Source: Candidatus Aenigmatarchaeota archaeon | Lineage (GTDB): Archaea > EX4484-52 > B79-G9 | Assembly (NCBI GenBank): GCA_023142905.1 | Contig: JAGLIP010000076.1 | Span: 1 to 5,053 of the forward strand | Direction: 5' to 3' | DNA: 5,053 nt | In this document: piece after piece, positions 1-5,053 of the stretch | How the letters are laid out: each line of letters begins with the position of its first letter | Position numbering within the stretch: position 1 is the stretch's first letter | Made by a program: the position numbers and the translations under genes | The notes under the pieces: model-generated | The model's database searches: none | Seen by the model: only the letters and a program-made list of their open reading frames with translations | What the model was told of the DNA's origin: nothing

Positions 1-3000
1 AAAACCAGTCATTTGATCATAAACTGTGAATTTAAACGCAAAATTTGACGGCTGATTTATTTTGTTGCGTTTGTTTGCTGGAGGCATAAATTCAAAAACA
101 GGTTCGAAGACATAGAAGTTTGTGTGCTTTGCAGGTATGGATGTTTCGCCATTATAGACCATTGCTATTGCGTGTCTTCCTACTTGTGGTGTTTCGATTA
201 TGAATTCGTATGTGTTTGTTCCTTGGGTTATTGTGATTTCTTTTGACACTGTTTCGTTGTTATCTAAATAAAGATACAACATACCTGTTTCTGAAATTGA
301 GCTTTCAAAGGTTGTTTTTACAGTTGCGTTGTTTCCAATAGTTGTATCACCTGCAGTAACACTTGTTATTTCAAGAGGTGCCGTGTATGTGACTGTAATT
401 TTTGCTTCTTTAAGCACATCTGCTGTTGTGTTGCTGTAAATAATAAGTGGGGTGGTTATATGCACTTCTTTTGTGTTGTCCAAAAGGTCGTATATTTCAT
501 AATTATGCGTTTTTTGAGGGAACTGTTCTTCAATTGTTGTTAGGTTTAGGTTATAATACTCATCATATGGCATGTACGGCACATTTATATTTTCAAATGT
601 TTTGTATTGCGGCTCAAATTCGATAGTTTCAACAACAGCACCTTGAGGTATGTATATAATAATTGTTTTTACAGGAATTAACGGGAATCCCGGAAACATC
701 ATGTGCTCGTCTGCGTTTGTTGTTATTGTTTTGTTTGTAATTTCGTAGTTGTTTGTAATTGTTTCTTGAAGTGTGAATTCTGTTGTTTGTGTTTGTGCCA
801 TTAATTTTAGCGTGTTTGGCGTTTGTACTGTTGTTGTTTTTATGCTTGTTGTTTGTGTGTATTTTGGCAATTTGTCGAATATTTGTGTTTTTGGATTGCC
901 TAAAATTATCCGTTCCTGTATGTTTTTCGTCCCAAGATCGAATAGTTTGTCTCCAAGATATTTGTGCGGTAGGAATTTCATGTATTTGTCATATGGGTTC
1001 TTTTTTGTTGTATGATATAATGATTCGCCAAGCGTGTTTCCTTCTTTTAGGTATTCTATTGCAGCAGATGTAAACTGCCAGCTGTAAGGATCGTGTATGA
1101 TTCCTGTTGATGCAAATCCGTATGCGCCCGCTGTTGTCAATTGTTTTGGTATGTTTGTGTTGGTCATAATTCCGGATTCATCATAGTCCATAAAGAAGAA
1201 GCTGTTATAATTTATAGATGTTATAGTTGTTCCGTCACGGTATGGGGAAAATGTTAATTCCCATTCTGATCTTTCTTCTTTAGGTATTGTAATTTCGTCT
1301 TTGTTTCCGACGCCGAAAAACATGAGTATTTCTGTGTTGCTTAGATTTGTGAAATGTGTTGTGTTTATGTTTTCTAAGTGTGGCGGAAATTCTAATGACT
1401 GCCAGTTCCAATTGTCCCAATCAGATTCAAAAAATATTGACATTATCATGCTTGCAAGGTCTGCAAAATCTTTTATGAATTTTAAGAATCCGCCAAAGGA
1501 GTGTTTTGCGCTGTCCGCAGCATAGTCTGCAAGCTTTTCAAGAATCTTTTTTATGTTTTTTAAAGTGCCTGAATTTACTTCGATTGTTGTTTCAACAGCG
1601 CGTGTTGTTTTAATGTTTGTGTTTTTGAGTATATTGTCCGCGGTGTATGTCTGAAGCATGCCGCCGCCAAGAAATATAAGGTTGGCATATTTGCTGTGCC
1701 GGTATTCGCCCATAATTTTTGCGGTGTTTATATTTTCTAAAGTGTATAATTGATTTTTATTTGTTATTCTTCCTATTGCAGCATCAATTTTTCCGTCGCT
1801 GTTAAAGTCTGCATAGGGCAGGTCTGTTTTAAGGAGGTTTCCGTCGGTATTGAATAATATTTCTCGTCCGGTATCATCTGTTATGTAATATGGTATTTGG
1901 CTGTTGTTTCCTAAGATTGTGATGTAGACTGGGCGTAATTTGTGTTCTTTGTTTGTTGTGTAAAGGCCTTTTTTGGCAAGAAGTGTTGCTGTTTCAATTA
2001 TTTTTTGTTTGGTTCTGTCTTGTGTTTCGTTGTTTTGGGGTGTGGGGGTTTCGTTAATTGTTACAGGGATTCCATGGTATTGCCTTGAAATCTCGGGGGC
2101 TGTGAATGCTAAAGGGTCGTTTGTGTTTGCGACAATTAGGTTGTCTATGTTTTCTGTTATGTTTTTTATGTATTTTTTTTGGAGATTTTCGTTTGTAAAT
2201 AATGTTAAATCTGTTGTGTTTTCGTTTAATATAAAAGATAATGGTATCTTGTCCTGCGCTGAAATAAGCGCCGCCATTATTGCGTGCTCTTTGTCGGTGT
2301 AATAGAATTGGGTTGTGTTGAAGAAAATCTGCGGTATGTGGTCGCGGGATGTGATTTGTGTTGCGTTTAGGTCTTCTTTGTTTTGAATGTTTCCTAAAAT
2401 CCATATCTGGTCGGTTTTTGATGCAATTATTTCATTTTTTATTTTGTCCGTTATTGTATCGGTAAATATGACTTTTCTTCCTGTAGACTGCGCTTGGATT
2501 AGGTCTTGCCATTCATTGCCTGCGATAAGGATTATGGCGTTTTTTGTGGCATTTGGATATGCGGGGGTCGGGTGCATTATTGCATCGTAATGCGCTTTTA
2601 TTTCTTCGTCAGAAAGCGCGCGGTTATAGATGCGGACTTCGTCGATTAAGCCATGGAAGAAATATTCTTGATTATTAGATGCTCCGTCTTTTCCAATCGC
2701 TAGATATGCGGTATTTGTTGATAATGAATTTACGCTAGTTCCTACTGTTTTTTTATTATTTACATACAGGATCATATCAGAACCATTAAACACTCCCACG
2801 ATATGATACCAAACATCAACAAATGGAGGTTCTTTATCAATCGCAAAATTCCAACTATGTTCTGATAAATTTTTGGTTTGGAATTGAAAACCGTTTAATT
2901 TTTTATGATATATTAATTCGTAAGGCATGATTCCGTATTCTGAATTTCTTTTTGAGAGTATGAATCCGTAAGAGGTGTTAGTTTTTAGTCTTATTGAAGA

Positions 3001-3285
3001 TTCGATAGTAATCTCCTGGGTGATGTTTAGAATGGATGTATATGGAATTTTAACATAATCATCAATACCATCAAAACTTAGTGCATTGCCTTTAATTCCT
3101 TCAGTCCATGTTGCGCCACCATGTATTGTTCCGTCATTTCCATTTCCGGAACTATCATGCAGCACGCTGCCAGAACCTTCATCAAACTGCCATTCTGCAA
3201 CTAAATGGGGGTCTGAGGCGTATATCGGCGTAATAAAGAGAAATGCAAAAAAGATTGTTAGAATTTTAATTTGTTTTTTGTCCAT
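1..3285 (-). CDS. Large secreted LamG / degenerate C25 (gingipain-like) surface protein, C-terminus cut by window edge
   Basis: I read this frame codon by codon. It is open for 1095 codons from the ATG at 3285 to the window edge, and an in-frame TAA lies just upstream (3291-3289). Order of parts: signal peptide (about 1-23), LamG-type lectin domain (28-235), a C25-peptidase-like region (about 245-803), a Thr-rich linker (810-857, 18 Thr of 48), then beta-rich Ig-like segments (about 860-960 and 962-1060) that run into the cut end. C25-like landmarks are the DLPYADFNSDGKIDAAIGR block (488-506), FLGGG (538-542), GAYGFASTG (720-728), NTLGES (751-756) and ILGNP (794-798). The catalytic His and Cys appear absent, and the protein contains no cysteine at all. 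There are 19 N-X-S/T sequons. The gene lies 47 bases after a glycosyltransferase gene and has its own TATA box and no Shine-Dalgarno site, so it is probably a leaderless transcript. The likely role is a surface adhesin or structural protein; the ligand is unknown. The frame and LamG call are firm, the C25 relationship is good, and the function is inferred. Confidence 0.93.
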   Translation of the reverse strand, partial: MDKKQIKILTIFFAFLFITPIYASDPHLVAEWQFDEGSGSVLHDSSGNGNDGTIHGGATWTEGIKGNALSFDGIDDYVKIPYTSILNITQEITIESSIRLKTNTSYGFILSKRNSEYGIMPYELIYHKKLNGFQFQTKNLSEHSWNFAIDKEPPFVDVWYHIVGVFNGSDMILYVNNKKTVGTSVNSLSTNTAYLAIGKDGASNNQEYFFHGLIDEVRIYNRALSDEEIKAHYDAIMHPTPAYPNATKNAIILIAGNEWQDLIQAQSTGRKVIFTDTITDKIKNEIIASKTDQIWILGNIQNKEDLNATQITSRDHIPQIFFNTTQFYYTDKEHAIMAALISAQDKIPLSFILNENTTDLTLFTNENLQKKYIKNITENIDNLIVANTNDPLAFTAPEISRQYHGIPVTINETPTPQNNETQDRTKQKIIETATLLAKKGLYTTNKEHKLRPVYITILGNNSQIPYYITDDTGREILFNTDGNLLKTDLPYADFNSDGKIDAAIGRITNKNQLYTLENINTAKIMGEYRHSKYANLIFLGGGMLQTYTADNILKNTNIKTTRAVETTIEVNSGTLKNIKKILEKLADYAADSAKHSFGGFLKFIKDFADLASMIMSIFFESDWDNWNWQSLEFPPHLENINTTHFTNLSNTEILMFFGVGNKDEITIPKEERSEWELTFSPYRDGTTITSINYNSFFFMDYDESGIMTNTNIPKQLTTAGAYGFASTGIIHDPYSWQFTSAAIEYLKEGNTLGESLYHTTKKNPYDKYMKFLPHKYLGDKLFDLGTKNIQERIILGNPKTQIFDKLPKYTQTTSIKTTTVQTPNTLKLMAQTQTTEFTLQETITNNYEITNKTITTNADEHMMFPGFPLIPVKTIIIYIPQGAVVETIEFEPQYKTFENINVPYMPYDEYYNLNLTTIEEQFPQKTHNYEIYDLLDNTKEVHITTPLIIYSNTTADVLKEAKITVTYTAPLEITSVTAGDTTIGNNATVKTTFESSISETGMLYLYLDNNETVSKEITITQGTNTYEFIIETPQVGRHAIAMVYNGETSIPAKHTNFYVFEPVFEFMPPANKRNKINQPSNFAFKFTVYDQMTGF
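712..858 (-). other. Thr-rich linker (residues 810-858)
   Basis: Residues 810-857 contain 18 threonines in 48 positions, with runs such as T817-T818-T819, plus several Gln and Asn. The segment separates the C25-like region from the beta-rich C-terminal part. Such segments in secreted proteins are often extended spacers and possible O-glycosylation sites; that role is inferred from composition only. Confidence 0.55.
877..2553 (-). other. C25 (gingipain-like) peptidase fold region with catalytic residues apparently lost (residues 245-803)
   Basis: C25 peptidases share an Asp/Gly-rich block of the type D-x-x-Y-A-D-x-x-x-D-G-x-x-D-x-x-x-G-R, then a GHG motif carrying the catalytic His, a nucleophilic Cys, a GA...G-S/T segment and a closing LLGDP-like motif. 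Here the first block (488-506), the GAYGFASTG segment (720-728), TLGES (752-756) and ILGNP (794-798) are present in the expected order. The GHG position reads G658-V659-G660 and the Cys region reads DYDESG (700-705). A helical, Trp-rich insertion spans about 573-630. The fold is probably retained as a scaffold or binding module rather than an active protease. The alignment was done by eye; remote homology is likely, exact boundaries are not. Confidence 0.7.
1783..1809 (-). other. EF-hand-like calcium loop DxNxDGxxD (residues 493-501)
   Basis: D493-F-N495-S-D497-G498-K-I-D501 has the acidic spacing of a dockerin/EF-hand type calcium-binding loop. In C25-type proteins this Asp-rich stretch precedes the conserved Gly-Arg (here G505-R506). 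Calcium binding is inferred from the motif and was not tested. Its preservation while the catalytic residues are gone suggests that the structural part of the fold is maintained. Confidence 0.6.
2581..3204 (-). other. LamG / concanavalin A-like lectin domain (residues 28-235)
   Basis: The domain opens with VAEWQFDEGSG, then DSSGNGNDGTIHGGATW and GNALSFDGIDDYVKIP, and closes with HGLIDEVRIYNRALSDEEI. These are the standard landmarks of the LamG/jelly-roll fold found in many secreted prokaryotic proteins. Such domains commonly bind sugars or other surface ligands; the ligand here cannot be told. Codon use differs from the following region: asparagine is AAT 13 times and AAC 4 times in residues 36-235, against 4 and 19 in residues 236-475. 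This fits a domain with a separate recent history. Confidence 0.92.
3217..3285 (-). other. Signal peptide of the large surface protein
   Basis: Residues 1-23 begin MDKKQIKILTIFFAFL: three lysines within the first seven residues, then a hydrophobic core (I8-I18). A small-residue cleavage context follows at I21-Y22-A23 before S24-D25. This is a Sec-type peptide with predicted cleavage after A23. No lipobox cysteine is present. Export to the cell surface or medium is inferred from it; whether a C-terminal anchor exists cannot be seen because that end is outside the window. Confidence 0.85.
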
Positions 3286-3309
3286 AAATTAAGAATATGT
3301 CGTATTGGG

Positions 3310-3317
3310 CATATAAA
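3310..3317 (-). promoter_or_regulatory. Archaeal-type TATA box for the large surface-protein gene
   Basis: Read on the minus strand the site is TTTATATG, preceded by C. Its centre is about 28-29 bases upstream of the ATG at 3285. Archaeal TATA boxes lie about 26-27 bases before the transcription start, so the start would fall within a few bases of the ATG and give a leaderless mRNA. In agreement, nothing resembling a Shine-Dalgarno sequence occurs between 3286 and 3309. The box lies 15 bases past the stop codon of the upstream glycosyltransferase, so the surface-protein gene can be expressed on its own. No convincing BRE element is visible. Confidence 0.6.
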
Positions 3318-3332
3318 GATATCGTTCAGTCA

Positions 3333-4187
3333 TTATTTCGTACTGCCTATATGTTTCCATACTTTTAGGTTATTTTTTTTGAATTTGAAATTCATCCATG
3401 CTTTTATCCAGGCAATGGCGGAGAGAAAATAGAATGGCGGCAAGTAAAAAAAACCCTTAATAGTCAAAAGAGATTTCATGGTTTTAGTTGCTTGTATTGT
3501 GTCGTTTTTAAATGTTCTTTTTACCGATATGTTTTCATCATGCCGTAATTGATACCAACCGGTTCTTGTTCGTGCTTTTTGATTCAGAAAATCTTTTATG
3601 TTTGTTGGAAATTTTACCAAAACTTTTGCGTTTGGCGCATAAACAATTTTCTTGTTTTCTTGTTTTATTTTGTAGGCAATATATGCATCATCTAATAATA
3701 TGTCTTTTGGTATTTTTTGAATTAATCCTTTTTTTAAGGCGTATAGGTTTCCTGTAAGTTCAACACCGCAATTTTTTAATCGGTTTTTATGCTGTTCTTC
3801 AAATGAAATTTTTGCCCAATAGCCATATATTCCTTTGGTGTTGTGGGGAATTGGTCTTCCGGCAACAATTCCAACCGAAGAATCAAATTTTTGAATGAGT
3901 TCGTTTGTGCATCCTTTTTTTGGGAACACATCCCCATCCGCCATTATGATTGTATTTCCTGTGGAATGCTTGAGTATTTTGTTTATGGCTGAGGGTTTTC
4001 CTTTCCTTTTTTTCTCTGTAATTAGTCTTAGTTTTTTGTTTTTAATACTTGTGATTATTTTTTTAGTATTGTCTGTACAACCGGAAGACACAACTAAAAT
4101 TTCATCTATTGGCTCTTCAAGCCAGAGATCTATTACTTGTTTTATGTTTTTCTCTTCATTATAAACAGCGATTCCGACAGTTATCAT
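3333..4187 (-). CDS. Family 2 glycosyltransferase, membrane-associated archaeal type
   Basis: This 284-residue protein transfers a sugar from an activated nucleotide (or lipid-linked) donor; donor and acceptor are unknown. The GT-A fold starts at once with ITVGIAVYNEEKNI (2-15), followed by EILVVSSGCTDNT (29-41), EKKRKGKPSAIN (58-69) and the metal-binding DGD at 84-86. D166-D167 in LLDDAYIAYKI sits where the catalytic base region of GT2 enzymes lies. QKARTRTGWYQL (203-214) resembles the Q-x-x-R-W type element of processive enzymes. A hydrophobic stretch (about 240-265, with Pro250-Pro251) could anchor the protein at the inner face of the membrane. The ATG at 4187 is chosen because the first beta strand begins at residue 2. 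The gene follows the previous glycosyltransferase stop by 8 bases, with no Shine-Dalgarno site, so co-transcription and coupled translation are likely. The family is certain, the pathway is not. Confidence 0.93.
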   Translation of the reverse strand: MITVGIAVYNEEKNIKQVIDLWLEEPIDEILVVSSGCTDNTKKIITSIKNKKLRLITEKKRKGKPSAINKILKHSTGNTIIMADGDVFPKKGCTNELIQKFDSSVGIVAGRPIPHNTKGIYGYWAKISFEEQHKNRLKNCGVELTGNLYALKKGLIQKIPKDILLDDAYIAYKIKQENKKIVYAPNAKVLVKFPTNIKDFLNQKARTRTGWYQLRHDENISVKRTFKNDTIQATKTMKSLLTIKGFFYLPPFYFLSAIAWIKAWMNFKFKKNNLKVWKHIGSTK

Positions 4188-4195
4188 AATATCAT

Positions 4196-5011
4196 TTAAT
4201 TGAGTATATTTTTTAATAATCGTTTTGATAGGTACTTAAGATTTTTTAATTTCATTTGTTTGATATAATGTAAAAATAGAGCACATCTTATTGATTTTTT
4301 CTTTGTTTCTTTGATGTATTTTGTGGATATTTCTTCAGATTCTTTTTTTTGTACTGACGCGGTCTTTTTGTTGCCCCAGGTAATTGAGTTATCATGCAGT
4401 GTGAATTTGGTAACTGGCTTTTCTATTTGTTTTAGTTTGCAATTTAATCCGACACGGATGAAATAATCATAATCTGAAGCATAGTTGTAGTTTGTATTGA
4501 AGAATCCTATTTTTTTAATTACTCGTTTTCTTAAAAATGCAGCAGGCTGATAAATGTTTGCGGATGCCTTTGTTAGAATTAAAAAATCAATATCGAATTT
4601 TGGGAGGTATAATTCCCTTTCAAAATTCCCTTTTTCATTTACATATTCTAGATTGCCATATACAACCTCTGTTTCTGGTTGTTTTTTGAATTCATCAACA
4701 ATTGTAGAGAAAATGTCTGGTATGTATTGATCATCTGTGTTTAAACAAGCCCATATATCGCCAGTCACTAATTTCATGCCTTTGTTTATGGCATCATACA
4801 TGTTTTTGTCTTTGCCTTGAATTATTTTTATGTCGGCGTTATATTTTTTTTTAAATTCATTTATTATTTTTAATGTATTGTCTGTGCTGTTGCCATCGAT
4901 AATTATTTGTTCTATTTGAAAATTGCCTTTTTGTTTTAAATGAATAATTTCTAGATTATTTTTGATGAATTTTTCAGAATTTAGTGATGGTGTTATAATT
5001 GAGATTTTTAT
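4196..5011 (-). CDS. Family 2 glycosyltransferase with apparent ATA start codon
   Basis: The coding frame is open from just after a stop at 5053-5051 down to the TAA at 4198-4196. From the ATA at 5011 it gives 271 residues: KISIITPSLNSEKFIKN (2-18), QIIIDGNSTDNTL (35-47), KNMYDAINKGMKLVTGD (69-85), the metal-binding NTDD (91-94), SDYDYF (179-184) and LHDNSIT (205-211). These are the usual landmarks of bacterial/archaeal GT2 enzymes that build polysaccharides or glycans. The first ATG in frame (4801) is at residue 71 and would remove the nucleotide-binding half, so it is not the start. No ATG, GTG or TTG occurs in frame before it. The ATA stands exactly where homologues have MKIS, six bases after GGAG, and overlaps a candidate upstream stop as ATAA. 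An ATT at 5017 or CTG at 5023 is possible but placed less well. Donor and acceptor are unknown. It is likely co-transcribed with the next gene. Confidence 0.88.
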   Translation of the reverse strand: MKISIITPSLNSEKFIKNNLEIIHLKQKGNFQIEQIIIDGNSTDNTLKIINEFKKKYNADIKIIQGKDKNMYDAINKGMKLVTGDIWACLNTDDQYIPDIFSTIVDEFKKQPETEVVYGNLEYVNEKGNFERELYLPKFDIDFLILTKASANIYQPAAFLRKRVIKKIGFFNTNYNYASDYDYFIRVGLNCKLKQIEKPVTKFTLHDNSITWGNKKTASVQKKESEEISTKYIKETKKKSIRCALFLHYIKQMKLKNLKYLSKRLLKNILN

Positions 5012-5053
5012 TTTAATCTCCAGCCCACCATTTGTTTGGATATTTCTTTTTTA
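5008..5053 (-). CDS. 3' end of an unidentified upstream gene
   Basis: Only the C-terminal tail is inside the window. One frame reads KKEISKQMVGWRLK and then stops at TAA (5010-5008), overlapping the proposed ATA start of the glycosyltransferase by three bases. A second frame reads KKKYPNKWWAGD and stops at 5015-5013. I prefer the first because it produces the tight overlap typical of glycan operons, but either could be the real tail. The fragment is too short to assign a product. Confidence 0.35.
   Translation of the reverse strand, partial: KKEISKQMVGWRLK
5018..5021 (-). promoter_or_regulatory. Candidate Shine-Dalgarno GGAG before the ATA-start glycosyltransferase
   Basis: GGAG (extended as GGAGAT) lies six bases upstream of the ATA at 5011. 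It is the only Shine-Dalgarno-like site in front of any gene in the window. Its spacing selects the ATA over the ATT at 5017, which directly abuts the GGAG. Confidence 0.5.

Noticed and set aside
773..1073. Two overlapping plus-strand frames of 80 and 96 codons, rich in Val, Phe and Cys
   Set aside because: They are the reverse complement of the ACA/AAC/ATA-rich large minus-strand gene. Their low-complexity V/F/C composition is a product of that codon use, and they show no domain or start signal.
2054..2404. A 116-codon minus-strand frame rich in His, Arg, Lys and Asn
   Set aside because: It lies in another frame inside the same strand of the large gene, whose own frame is continuous through this stretch with conserved features on both sides.
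1973..2590. Plus-strand frames of 109 and 67 codons resembling membrane proteins
   Set aside because: The hydrophobicity arises from the antisense of a Lys/Asn/Thr-rich coding region; there is no ribosome site or recognisable family.
1..3285. Active cysteine protease function for the large protein
   Set aside because: No cysteine codon is present in the whole visible frame and the GHG motif reads GVG, so C25-type catalysis is not supported.
3286..3332. Terminator after the second glycosyltransferase gene
   Set aside because: No T-rich run or stable hairpin is visible on the minus strand in this gap; only the TATA box stands out.
3086..4164. Plus-strand frames of 68, 81 and 89 codons
   Set aside because: All are antisense to the LamG domain or to the second glycosyltransferase, both of which have clear family motifs on the minus strand.
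4196..4801. A shorter glycosyltransferase beginning at the ATG at 4801
   Set aside because: This start would cut off residues 1-70 including the SIITPSLN strand and the IIIDGNSTDNT nucleotide-binding motif, which are encoded in the same open frame upstream.

Overview
The window is AT-rich and every supportable gene lies on the minus strand, so it reads from right to left. It looks like part of an archaeal genome. A TATA-box sequence sits at the distance expected for a leaderless transcript in front of the large secreted-protein gene, that gene has no Shine-Dalgarno site, and the product carries a signal peptide and many N-glycosylation sequons next to glycosyltransferase genes. A small-genome (DPANN-type) archaeon is my guess from the style of the proteins. 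The lineage is an inference, and a candidate-phylum bacterium is not excluded.

Layout, in transcription order: (1) 5053-5008, the last few codons of an unidentified upstream gene. (2) 5011-4196, a family 2 glycosyltransferase (GT2) that lacks an ATG where its homologues would start; an ATA stands there, behind a GGAG, forming ATAA with the upstream stop codon. (3) 4187-3333, a second GT2 enzyme of the archaeal membrane-associated type with a DGD motif and a C-terminal hydrophobic segment, 8 bases after the first. (4) A 47-base gap (3286-3332) with a TATA box at 3317-3310. (5) 3285-1, a very large secreted protein open at the left edge: 1095 codons without a stop, with the C-terminus missing.

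The large protein has a signal peptide, an N-terminal LamG/concanavalin-like lectin domain, a long region with the backbone motifs of gingipain-type C25 peptidases, a Thr-rich linker and Ig-like beta domains. Its peptidase region appears catalytically dead. The GHG motif reads GVG, the region expected to hold the nucleophile reads DYDESG, and there is no cysteine anywhere in the 1095 residues. The two GT2 enzymes probably act in surface polysaccharide or protein glycan assembly. The large protein is a plausible cell-surface adhesin or scaffold and could be a glycosylation target, with 19 N-X-S/T sequons counted. That functional link rests only on proximity.

I see no RNA genes, mobile elements, CRISPR arrays or convincing terminators.
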